A stretch of DNA of 42,652 nt from contig DBMI01000094.1 in the NCBI GenBank assembly GCA_002298165.1, positions 1 through 42,652 of the forward strand, read 5' to 3'. Below, piece after piece: positions 34,847 to 42,563 of this stretch. Source of the stretch: Desulfarculales bacterium UBA702. Its GTDB lineage: Bacteria; Desulfobacterota; Syntrophobacteria; Syntrophobacterales; Syntrophobacteraceae. Position numbers and translations under genes: made by a program. Under the pieces are notes generated by a model. That model was not told the origin of the DNA, did not search any database, and saw only the letters and a program-made list of their open reading frames with translations. Numbering within the stretch: position 1 is the first letter of the stretch; each line of letters opens with the position of its first letter.

Positions 34847-37800
34847 TCTTCGTCCTGCACAACGAGAAATGCCACGAGCTCGAAATCGTCCAGCCCTGAG
34901 ATCGTGTTAACAAGGGCTGTTGTCCTGCCACCGGAGAAAAGGCTATCCAAATCCTTCTCTTCCTTGACCTCGATCATGGAGCGAATGGCTGCACTCAGCA
35001 GATCGGAATAGAAACTCATCGTTCGGCCTTCATCAGTTTGTCTATTAAACAGACGGCACACGGTCTGAATGGGCTCAGCCTGTCCCTTACAGCTCGTTCG
35101 TACCAGATCGAGCAATTTCTTAACCTCTGTGTGATTGGCGACAATTTCTCCATCTTTGGCAATGTAGACCAAATAGTAAGGATGCAACCTGTTCTGCTGG
35201 TTTATGTTGACTGAGTGGTTGCGATTGCGCAATGCGAATATTACTCCAGGGCGCAAGCCCAATTCGTTATCAGCGGGCACAACCGCATGCATGCCGTTGG
35301 GCGCCCTGGACAGGTCGCCATTGGTTTTCACATATTCGAGGAGGTCCATCCGGAAATCGTTTAGTCCAAGGTCCGTAATGGATACCCCGGTTTTAAGGTC
35401 TTCAAGTTCGATCACTTCATCCTGCAAACGACGGAGTTGCTCTTTGCGATAGGCGATATCGCTGCTTTTCGCCGTGAGTACGTTGTCGTCTCCGGTGGCT
35501 GACACGTCGGCGATCATCATCCGGTTTTCAACCCGTTCTTTGAGGTTGATGTACTCGTCCAGGGAAATATCGGGCCAATAGTTGACCAACTGGATGGTCT
35601 TATTGAGGGAGCCGATCCGGTCGATACGGCCAAAGCGCTGGATGATGCGCACCGGGTTCCAGTGAATATCGTAGTTAACCAGGTAGTCACAATCCTGAAG
35701 GTTCTGGCCTTCGGAGATGCAGTCGGTACCGATGAGCAGATCCAGTTCAGTCCGCTCATTTGGCAGCACCAGTGATTTCTCCTTGGATCGGGGCGAGAAA
35801 AGAGTCAGTATGGACTGGTAATCGTAGTTTTTCCTGAGTGTTGATTTGGGAGCGTCCTTGCCCGTGACCTTGCCGGTATGCATGCCTTTTGTTTTCACAA
35901 GGAAACCTGCCAGGTTGTCGTACAGGTAGTTGGCAGTGTCGGCAAACGCGGTGAAAACGAGTACCTTTTTATTACCGGCATTTATGGGGTTCTCGATCTT
36001 ACTCAGAATGAGATTTTTTAGATGTTGCAGTTTCGCATCGTCCTCGGGAGTGACTTTTGTCATTGATTCCAGCAGTGTGTCAATTAACGCCAGATCCCCC
36101 CTTAGATCATATTCCCATAAGGGTAGATCCATATCGGCAAGATTGATCTTGACCTTGCCGCCAACCTGATCATCACCAAAATCGGGAATGTCATCTTCCT
36201 CGGGATCGAGATCGACCAGCCTCTCCGTCCAGTCAGAAATGCTGCTCTCTGCGCCAGAACTCTTGAAACACTCGATTTTACTCAATGTGCGGGAATGATT
36301 TTCATGCAGGCTTTTCAGGGTGAGGCGAAAGGCTTCGACCGAGCTTTCAAGGCGTTTCAGCAGGTTGGTTGTCATTAGCGCCTGGAGGCTTCTCTCCCGA
36401 TCAGCTTGACGCAACCTCCCCCTGCCGCCTTCAACTAAGGTGTCATACAGGTCTTCATACTTTTTTAGGCGACTGGGCAGGATGTAGCTGATAGGGGCAT
36501 ACACGGCAAGTTTCAGTAACGAGAGATGTTCAAAGATCTCGTTGAAGCTCATGACGTCCGTGCGGTCAGTCAGTGGCGAACGGTATGACAGAGGTTTGCG
36601 GCGCTCCGGAAATTGACCAATTTCGGTCGTATCGTAAAATGTCTGGATGTGCTTGCGCGAACGTGCAATGGTGACGCTATCCAACAGTTCAAAAAAATCA
36701 AAATCAAGGGCATCCAAAATAGCCTTCGCAGTGCGATTCTCCGGGGGCAATCTCGACCATTCGTTAAATACCGTTTGAGCGTTGCGGAAGATTTCTTCCA
36801 CCGTTTTGCCTGTGCGTAATTTTTTACTGAGGTTTTCAGATTCCCCCTCGTAGGCCAGTGCAAGTTGATTTCTCAAATCACTGAAACGGTTGTTAACCGG
36901 GGTGGCTGAGAGCATCAGCACCTTTGTTTTGACCCCTCCTCGAATTACCTTGTTCATTAACTTCTGATACCGGGTTTCTCGGTCCTTAAAAGCTTCGTTA
37001 TTACGGAAGTTGTGCGATTCGTCGATTACTATCAAATCATAGTTGCCCCAGTTTACACGGTTGAGGGGAATACCGAATGAGATTCCAGAGGTGCGGGACA
37101 GATCTGTATGGCAAAGAACGTCATAATTGAACCGATCTCTGGCGAATATATTGGTCGTGAGATTGCCATTGAAGTTGAGCCAATTGTCCGAAAGCTTCTT
37201 CGGGCAAAGCACTAGCACTGCCCGGTTTCTCAGCTCATAATATTTGATCACGGCCAAAGCAGTGAAGGTCTTACCGAGCCCAACACTGTCGGCCAGGATA
37301 CAGCCATTGTAGCTCTCCAGCTTGTTGATTATGCCTACCGCTGCGTCGCGCTGGAAATTGAAAAGCTTGTTCCAAACTAACGTATCCTGGTAGCCAGTCC
37401 GGTCATTGGGCAAAACGTCTTCGTCGATGTTATCGAGAAACTCGCTGAAGATGTTGTACAGCATCAAGAAGTAGATACGCTCGGGTGAATTTTCCTGGTA
37501 GACGGACGCTATGTGGTCACAAATCTCTGCGGAAACGTCTTCAAGCTTTGTTGGGTCGGCCCAGATTTGGTCGAAGAGTTGTAAGTATGTTGCCGTAAAT
37601 GGTGACTCCAAACGATTTACGATGTTTGAAACGGCGTCGCCCTGCTGGTACCCGAGATCCACTGCAGTAAAGCCATGAAGGGGCATGTACGCCACATCAT
37701 GCTTTGGCCCTTGAATGCACGCAAATTGCTGCATTGGTGACCGTGTCTTGTTCGACCGGAACCTAGCCTTTCTCAACATCCATTCAGCACACTCGCGTGC

Positions 37801-38112
37801 TATTGCTCTCTGTGTGAGTTTATTTCGGAGCTTGATTTCAAACTCGGAACCGTAAAGACTACGTTCACGGTGGGCTTTCGGAATGAAAAACTCGCGCCTT
37901 TCTTTTTTCAGTATATCGGTGACCTCATCGGGAATGAACGTCGGCGCCGTGAAAATGAACTCCAATGACTCGATCTTTGAAAGCTCTGACTTGAGGGCTT
38001 CATAGGCATAGATGGAAAAACAGGAAGCCGCAATTTTGAGTCTCGATTTGGGGAGAATGGACGCCTTCAGATCATCGCCCAGCAGTGAATTGATGTTGTC
38101 GATGATCTTCAT
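34843..38112 (-). CDS. SNF2-type helicase with possible PLD-like N-terminal domain
   Basis: The 1089-residue protein has an N-terminal region (about 1-200) resembling the phospholipase-D-like domain that precedes the helicase in similar proteins, though I cannot see a clear HxKx4D catalytic motif. The helicase core follows: DSVGLGKT (275-282), DESHNFRN (364-371), LSATPVNN, and a C-terminal half with SEGQNLQDCDYLVNYD and RIIQRFGRIDRIGS. This is the SWI2/SNF2-like pattern of DNA translocases. Proteins like this are found with DISARM-like and restriction loci. An AAGGA lies nine bases before the ATG. It is the first intact gene of the leftward defence operon. Confidence 0.88.
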   Translation of the reverse strand: MKIIDNINSLLGDDLKASILPKSRLKIAASCFSIYAYEALKSELSKIESLEFIFTAPTFIPDEVTDILKKERREFFIPKAHRERSLYGSEFEIKLRNKLTQRAIARECAEWMLRKARFRSNKTRSPMQQFACIQGPKHDVAYMPLHGFTAVDLGYQQGDAVSNIVNRLESPFTATYLQLFDQIWADPTKLEDVSAEICDHIASVYQENSPERIYFLMLYNIFSEFLDNIDEDVLPNDRTGYQDTLVWNKLFNFQRDAAVGIINKLESYNGCILADSVGLGKTFTALAVIKYYELRNRAVLVLCPKKLSDNWLNFNGNLTTNIFARDRFNYDVLCHTDLSRTSGISFGIPLNRVNWGNYDLIVIDESHNFRNNEAFKDRETRYQKLMNKVIRGGVKTKVLMLSATPVNNRFSDLRNQLALAYEGESENLSKKLRTGKTVEEIFRNAQTVFNEWSRLPPENRTAKAILDALDFDFFELLDSVTIARSRKHIQTFYDTTEIGQFPERRKPLSYRSPLTDRTDVMSFNEIFEHLSLLKLAVYAPISYILPSRLKKYEDLYDTLVEGGRGRLRQADRERSLQALMTTNLLKRLESSVEAFRLTLKSLHENHSRTLSKIECFKSSGAESSISDWTERLVDLDPEEDDIPDFGDDQVGGKVKINLADMDLPLWEYDLRGDLALIDTLLESMTKVTPEDDAKLQHLKNLILSKIENPINAGNKKVLVFTAFADTANYLYDNLAGFLVKTKGMHTGKVTGKDAPKSTLRKNYDYQSILTLFSPRSKEKSLVLPNERTELDLLIGTDCISEGQNLQDCDYLVNYDIHWNPVRIIQRFGRIDRIGSLNKTIQLVNYWPDISLDEYINLKERVENRMMIADVSATGDDNVLTAKSSDIAYRKEQLRRLQDEVIELEDLKTGVSITDLGLNDFRMDLLEYVKTNGDLSRAPNGMHAVVPADNELGLRPGVIFALRNRNHSVNINQQNRLHPYYLVYIAKDGEIVANHTEVKKLLDLVRTSCKGQAEPIQTVCRLFNRQTDEGRTMSFYSDLLSAAIRSMIEVKEEKDLDSLFSGGRTTALVNTISGLDDFELVAFLVVQDEE

Positions 38113-38127
38113 TGGATGGAATCCTTG

Positions 38128-38280
38128 TTACAACGGTCCACGGCCATTACTTGCGTATTTCTTTCCGATATACTTGGTGAGCAGCAAAATGCATTTGCCC
38201 TGGCCAGCATCCATGCCTCCGCTTAAATCATCGCAGCTTGCCCAAAGAGAAGAATACGACTCGGATTTCTTGAGGACCAT
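38128..38280 (-). pseudogene. hsdM (type I methyltransferase) N-terminal fragment
   Basis: A 50-codon frame reads MVLKKSESYSSLWASCDDL and then SGGMDAGQGK. This is the recognisable opening of HsdM proteins (KKSETYSSLWASCDELRGGMDASQ-type). The conserved YKDYVL that should follow is missing, and the frame stops after a divergent KYIGKKYAS segment, 15 bp before the helicase ATG. Nothing of the rest of hsdM, hsdS or hsdR is seen. It may be translated as a short leader peptide, but it is best read as a relic of a replaced type I system. Confidence 0.65.
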
Positions 38281-39089
38281 TTCTGGTACAGTTTCTTGCC
38301 TTTGGTTTAATTAGGGCGCTGACTTGAACTGTCTATAGATCGCACCCCGGTTACCTTCTCGGCACCAGCACGGTCTTTTCCCATTTTGCAGGGCAATTCT
38401 TCGTATTTCCAGGTTCTTGCCGACAGAATACGATTTGAGCCTTAATGGGTCAACAAAATGCTTGCCCATGACGGCTCCATTTTGACTCCATTCAAGCACT
38501 CGGTAGCTGCGCACCAAAGGAGGAAATTGACGATTGTGATCAGAAGATGAGCAATGGTTCAGCCGGAAGGAAAGCAACCTTGCGACTGGTTGTTAAACAT
38601 TGCCACACATTAAGGCAGTGGGACCATCGCAGTTCATTGACCGGAACGGCAGAACCCTGTTCTTGTATTCCCCAGGATCGGGTTCAGGGTAAAAGCAGAA
38701 CCATTGCTGATCTCGCCTTTGGTAAAAGAATGTGTAAACCGGCTATGCTGGGAATTTTTTCCTAAGCTCGATAAACACAGCCAAACCAGAGCCGAGCAGC
38801 CATAGGCACCGGGGATGGGGACGGCATTGGGAGCATGCACCTTCGATCGGAGGAAGTAAACCACTCAATCCATATACCGCGCATTGTTCCTTAGAGCTCA
38901 TATTCGCGCGTGTGTCAGTATTTTACCTTTGAGGGCACGAGACAACAGACTCCACATACATTATACATACCAATATTATATAATTATGGCATACTGACAC
39001 ACCCACAGTCGCAATAGTCAGCTCTAATACTCCGTCCCGCTGTCCCTAATTCCTGACATCCAAGATGATTTTCGACACACCGCAATTAA
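38281..39089. other. 809-bp island stretch without a recognised gene
   Basis: Short open frames here (for example minus 38311-38577 and minus 38634-38864) show no family motifs. The frame 38311-38577 ends with a stop directly upstream of the hsdM fragment in the same frame. The only structured element I see is the inverted repeat at 38910-39002. The helicase operon promoter should lie here but no convincing match stands out. Confidence 0.5.
38910..39002. repeat. MITE-like element with perfect 12-bp inverted ends
   Basis: GTGTGTCAGTAT (38910-38921) and ATACTGACACAC (38991-39002) are exact reverse complements around a 69-bp A+T-rich core. This fits a small non-autonomous transposon relic or a palindromic regulatory site. 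No flanking target duplication is obvious. Confidence 0.5.
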
Positions 39090-39260
39090 CAATGGAGGCT
39101 CCAGGGGCACGATTACTTCCGAATTATGGCTGCAAGCGGGCACAAAACCATGCACGTATTCAAAAGGTACAACACCGTCAGCAAGGATGAATTAAAGCTC
39201 TGGTCGCCGATCATCCCGGCAAATAGACACCATGATGGACACCACGCAAAAAGGGGTTAG
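39090..39260 (+). pseudogene. tyrosine recombinase (integrase) C-terminal relic
   Basis: The plus-strand frame encodes RIMAASGHKTMHVFKRYN followed by TVSKDELKLW. This is the end of phage-type integrases: the conserved GHKT with its His, and the RYN with the nucleophile Tyr (codon 39168-39170). Stops occur just upstream (TAA at 39087, TGA at 39066), and no N-terminal or Arg-box part is present. It lies directly beside the attachment site, where an island integrase would be expected. The frame ends in the terminator hairpin beside tRNA-Cys. Confidence 0.72.
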
Positions 39261-39283
39261 CCCCTTATCGGGCTAGCCCCTTG
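39251..39283. terminator. terminator beside tRNA-Cys supplied by the island
   Basis: AAGGGGTTAGCCC (39251-39263) pairs with GGGCTAGCCCCTT (39270-39282) with one non-Watson-Crick position. On the minus strand, downstream of tRNA-Cys, the stem ends in TTTTT. It strongly resembles the host hairpin at 25004-25031, so the island appears to bring a replacement terminator for the tRNA. Confidence 0.65.
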
Positions 39284-39292
39284 AATTTTCTA

Positions 39293-39336
39293 AAGGCGGC
39301 AACCGGATTTGAACCGGTGTATAACGGTTTTGCAGA
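39293..39336 (-). repeat. attachment-site repeat within tRNA-Cys (right end)
   Basis: Identical over 44 bp to 25040-25083; covers the 3' half of the tRNA gene from the anticodon loop to the discriminator base. Confidence 0.9.
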
Positions 39337-39365
39337 CCGCTCCCTTGCCACTTGGGTATGCCGCC
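39294..39365 (-). tRNA. tRNA-Cys (anticodon GCA)
   Basis: The minus strand folds as a tRNA: acceptor stem GGCGGCA/TGCCGCC, D arm, anticodon stem GGTCT/AACC-type with loop CTGCAAA (anticodon GCA) and T arm CCGGTTCAAATCCGG. The discriminator base is U, as expected for tRNA-Cys. No CCA is encoded. It is intact and is the integration target of the island. Confidence 0.92.
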
Positions 39366-39466
39366 ATTTCGTTGATCCACTCCATGTAATTGAATTCAGA
39401 CGGAGTGTCAAGACGGAAAGCGGCCAGTCTGCACCTGCCCAGGTCAGCGTTTCATTTAATAGCCAA

Positions 39467-40756
39467 TCAGCCCTGCACTAGATGAAACGCGCTCAGGCCC
39501 GCGTACGTCCCGCTGTCTATGAGTTCTTCCTCGATCCTGAGCAGTTGGTTGTATTTGGCCAGGCGATCGGAGCGGGAGAGTGATCCGCTCTTTATCTGGC
39601 CGCTTCCGGCGGCTACCGCGAGGTCGGCGATTGTGGTGTCCTCGGTCTCACCCGACCTGTGCGAAATAACCGTTGTGTATCCGGCCTTGTGGGCCATGTT
39701 GATTGCCTGCATGGTCTCGGTTATCGTACCGATCTGGTTCAGCTTTATAAGAACAGAGTTCGCTATGCCCTCGGCAATGCCGCGTGCGATTAGCTTCGTA
39801 TTGGTAACGAATACGTCGTCACCAATCAGTTGAATCTTGTCCCCGAGCTTTTCAGTAAGGGCTTTCCAGCCGGCCCAGTCATCTTCGGCCATGCCGTCTT
39901 CAAGCGATATCAGCGGGTAGCGATCTGCCCAGCCGGCGTAGTATTCGACCAGTTCGGCGGGAGTTTTCTGGGGCTTGGCTTCAGCGGCAAGTACGTATTT
40001 GCCCTCTTTGTAAAACTCGCTTGCCGCAGAATCGATGGCTATGAAGATATCTTCACCGGGCCTGTAGCCGGCGGTCTCGATAGCCTTCATGAGCATCTCC
40101 ATGGCTTCCTCGTTCGATTTGAGACGGGGAGCGAATCCGCCCTCGTCTCCGACCGAAGTACTGAGTCCTTTTGATTTCAGGACCTTTTTCAGCGTGTGGA
40201 AAGTCTCGGCAGCCATCCTCACGGCTTCCCGGAAGGTCGGAGCACCTGCCGGAACGATCATGAACTCCTGGATATCGAGATTGTTGTCGGCGTGGGCGCC
40301 GCCGTTAAGTACGTTCATTAGCGGCACCGGCAGAAGGGTTGCCGAAACCCCGCCAAGATACCGGAACAGGGGCAGGCCGACTTCCGCGGCCGAGGCCTTT
40401 GTCAGCGCCATGCTGACAGAAAGGATCGCATTGGCTCCAAGCCTGGATTTATTCTCCGTACCATCGAGTTCTACCATATAGAGATCGATTCCCGCCTGGT
40501 CCTGTGCCTCGAAGCCTATAATTTTCGGGCCGATCTCTTCGTTTACATTGTGTACCGCTTTGAGCACGCCCTTTCCCATATAGCGGTCGGGATCGCCGTC
40601 GCGAAGTTCCAGAGCCTCACGCGATCCGGTGGATGCGCCGGAGGGAACCGCCGCCATTCCGGTGTAGCCGCTGTCCAGGAGCACTTCAGTCTCTACCGTG
40701 GGATTCCCGCGTGAATCCAGGATTTCCCTTGCCGTTACCGATAAAATTTCACTCAT
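39467..40756 (-). CDS. eno: enolase
   Basis: Glycolytic enzyme converting 2-phosphoglycerate to phosphoenolpyruvate; in many bacteria it is also part of the RNA degradosome. The 429-residue protein has AREILDSRGNPTVE at the N-terminus, GASTGSREALELRDGD, LPVPLMNVLNGGAHADNN-type sequence near 155, the catalytic LIGDDVFVTN region and the signature SHRSGETEDTTIADLAV near 365. The length is typical. It is transcribed leftward, divergent from efp, and ends about 100 bp from tRNA-Cys. Confidence 0.97.
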   Translation of the reverse strand: MSEILSVTAREILDSRGNPTVETEVLLDSGYTGMAAVPSGASTGSREALELRDGDPDRYMGKGVLKAVHNVNEEIGPKIIGFEAQDQAGIDLYMVELDGTENKSRLGANAILSVSMALTKASAAEVGLPLFRYLGGVSATLLPVPLMNVLNGGAHADNNLDIQEFMIVPAGAPTFREAVRMAAETFHTLKKVLKSKGLSTSVGDEGGFAPRLKSNEEAMEMLMKAIETAGYRPGEDIFIAIDSAASEFYKEGKYVLAAEAKPQKTPAELVEYYAGWADRYPLISLEDGMAEDDWAGWKALTEKLGDKIQLIGDDVFVTNTKLIARGIAEGIANSVLIKLNQIGTITETMQAINMAHKAGYTTVISHRSGETEDTTIADLAVAAGSGQIKSGSLSRSDRLAKYNQLLRIEEELIDSGTYAGLSAFHLVQG

Positions 40757-40887
40757 TTCTCCTCCTTTTAATCTGCGGCGGCCGGGATCCCTTGTCTGGA
40801 AAGCTCCTCCGCCCTTGCGGGGGGTTAACGGCCGCTGGAAAAGTCAAATTGGATCTCCTCGGAAATCCATAATAAAGGAAAACTGTA

Positions 40888-40917
40888 TTGACCGGCTCAA
40901 GAATCTGCTATTAAAAT
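40888..40917 (+). promoter_or_regulatory. candidate promoter of efp-epmA
   Basis: TTGACC (40888-40893), an 18-bp spacer and TAAAAT (40912-40917), in an A+T-rich stretch. The predicted transcription start near 40924 gives a leader of about 40 nt with AAAGGA eight bases before the efp ATG. Confidence 0.55.
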
Positions 40918-40964
40918 AAAAAATTTGAACGCGAAATAAATGGGGAAATGAAAGGACCGACAAA

Positions 40965-41537
40965 ATGGGTGCCGTTTTAACAGCAGGAGATCTGCGCAAG
41001 GGGAGCAAGCTCGAAATAGATGGAGAACCTTACCTGGTGGTCGATTTCGAGTTCTCGAAGCCCGGAAAGGGGCAGGCCCTATACCGCTGCCGCCTTCGCA
41101 ACATGATAACAGGGATACAATTCGACCGCACCTACCGCTCGGGAGACAAGTTCAACGCGGCTGATCTCGAAGAGCAGGGAATGCAGTATCTCTATAATGA
41201 CGGTTCAGCCTATCACCTGATGAACACGTCGAGCTACGAACAAATCGAAATGTCTGCCGAGCAGGTCGGGGATGCCTCAAATTTCCTGATCGAAAACCTC
41301 AATGTGAGCGTGCTCCTTTTCCAGGGACGCCCCATAGGCCTTACCCTTCCGAATTTTGTGGAACTCAGGATAATTAAATCGGATCCGGGAATCAAGGGAG
41401 ATACCGCCTCTGGATCCACCAAGCCCGCAACCCTCGAGACCGGCTATGTAATCCAGGTGCCATTGTTCGTTGAAGAGGGCGAGGTTGTGCGAATCGACAC
41501 GCGGACCGGACAGTACGTGGAACGCGTAAAATCTTGA
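40965..41537 (+). CDS. efp: elongation factor P
   Basis: Translation factor that rescues ribosomes stalled at polyproline. The 190-residue three-domain protein has the modified-loop motif SKPGKGQA with Lys35 in the position that is beta-lysylated in E. coli EF-P, then RLRNMITGIQFDRTYRSGDKF, and the C-terminal GDTASGSTKPATLETGYVIQVP signature. A lysine at the loop tip and the adjacent epmA gene agree on lysylation. It shares one base with the epmA start (TGATG). Confidence 0.96.
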   Translation: MGAVLTAGDLRKGSKLEIDGEPYLVVDFEFSKPGKGQALYRCRLRNMITGIQFDRTYRSGDKFNAADLEEQGMQYLYNDGSAYHLMNTSSYEQIEMSAEQVGDASNFLIENLNVSVLLFQGRPIGLTLPNFVELRIIKSDPGIKGDTASGSTKPATLETGYVIQVPLFVEEGEVVRIDTRTGQYVERVKS

Positions 41538-42466
41538 TGGACTTGCGCGAGCGCGAAATTCTCGCCGGAAAGAAGCATTTTCTTGAGCTTCGTTCCCGCG
41601 CTCTCGGGCTTATCCGGAATTTTTTCAACCGGGAAGGCTTCCTGGAAGTACAAACCCCGGTGCTGACAACCGCCCCTGCCCCCGAACCCCACATCAGGGC
41701 TGTTTCGGCGGGCGGCGGGCGATTTCTTTCCACAAGCCCCGAACTCTACATGAAACGCCTCATTGCGGCGGGGTTCGACAAAATCTACCAGATCTCTCCC
41801 GCTTTCCGTGCCGGCGAACGCGGCCGGCTCCACCATCCCGAATTCACCATACTCGAATGGTACCGCCTGGGGGCGGATTATAAAACCCTGCAGGACGATT
41901 GCCGAAAGCTGGTCCAAAGCGTGTGCGAATCCGCCGGACCCGAGATATTCTATCGAAGGGGCGACCGGACACTCGATCCTTATGCGGAGTGGGGGCGATT
42001 TACGGTACGGGATGCATTTCAAAAATTTGCCGGCTGGACCCCGGGAGCAAATCCCGATCAGGACCGGTTCGATGTCGACATGGTTGAAAAGATCGAGCCG
42101 AAACTGGGCTTTCCTGGTCCATGCATCCTCGAAGACTACCCGGCGGGACAGGCTGCACTTGCTCGGCTAAAGCAGGGTGAACCGGAAACTGCCGAAAGGT
42201 TCGAGCTTTACTGGGCAGGCATCGAGTTGGCAAACGGCTTCAGTGAATTAACCGATCCATCCGAGCAGCGCGTCCGGTTCGAGGCGGCAATCGTCAAAAT
42301 GCAGGCCGAAGGTGCACGCCCCAATATGCCCGAGGCCTTCCTGGAATCACTTGAACATCTCGGCCCCTGCGCCGGAATCGCCTTCGGTATTGATCGGTTT
42401 GTAATGCTGCTCGCCGGGGTCGATAATATAGATTCAGTCGTTGCGTTCCCGCCGGAGATGGCCTGA
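41537..42466 (+). CDS. epmA: EF-P--(R)-beta-lysine ligase EpmA
   Basis: Paralog of the catalytic core of class II lysyl-tRNA synthetase that attaches (R)-beta-lysine to EF-P. The 309-residue protein lacks the N-terminal tRNA anticodon-binding domain of LysS, as expected. Class II motifs visible are FLSTSPELYMKRL, motif 2 ISPAFRAGERGRLHHPEFTILEWY split over residues 75-100, and motif 3 GIAFGIDRFVML near 285. The ATG at 41537 overlaps the efp stop; the TTG one codon earlier is less likely. EpmB, the lysine 2,3-aminomutase partner, is not in this window. Confidence 0.94.
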   Translation: MDLREREILAGKKHFLELRSRALGLIRNFFNREGFLEVQTPVLTTAPAPEPHIRAVSAGGGRFLSTSPELYMKRLIAAGFDKIYQISPAFRAGERGRLHHPEFTILEWYRLGADYKTLQDDCRKLVQSVCESAGPEIFYRRGDRTLDPYAEWGRFTVRDAFQKFAGWTPGANPDQDRFDVDMVEKIEPKLGFPGPCILEDYPAGQAALARLKQGEPETAERFELYWAGIELANGFSELTDPSEQRVRFEAAIVKMQAEGARPNMPEAFLESLEHLGPCAGIAFGIDRFVMLLAGVDNIDSVVAFPPEMA

Positions 42467-42563
42467 GGAATTGAGTAGCGGAGTGGCACAGTGGTAGCCA
42501 GGATTCGTATCCGGGCGCGAAGTGCAAGGGTGGGCACAGGATTAGGGCCTGTAGCCCGAACAA

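Larger units (their letters stand above)
25040..39336. mobile_element. integrated genomic island at tRNA-Cys
   Basis: Two direct copies of a 44-bp sequence covering the 3' half of tRNA-Cys (25040-25083 and 39293-39336) bound about 14.3 kb. The right copy is part of an intact tRNA gene, as expected when integration restores the gene at one end. Inside lie restriction-modification and other defence-type genes, all leftward, and relics of an integrase and of hsdM. No intact recombinase, replication or transfer gene is seen, so the island appears immobile now. Parts are clearly more A+T-rich than the flanks, especially 25,700-28,950. Confidence 0.88.

Noticed and set aside
34843..38112. Active phospholipase-D nuclease domain in the helicase N-terminus
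   Set aside because: No HxKx4D motif could be identified, so only a PLD-like fold is suggested and catalysis is not claimed.
38311..38577. 88-codon minus-strand frame upstream of the hsdM fragment
   Set aside because: No motif is recognisable, and it is separated from the in-frame hsdM fragment by a stop codon; it is probably not a gene.
42477..42560. tRNA-like sequence (GTGGCACAGTGGTAG resembles a D arm)
   Set aside because: No acceptor stem, no proper anticodon stem and no T arm can be formed.
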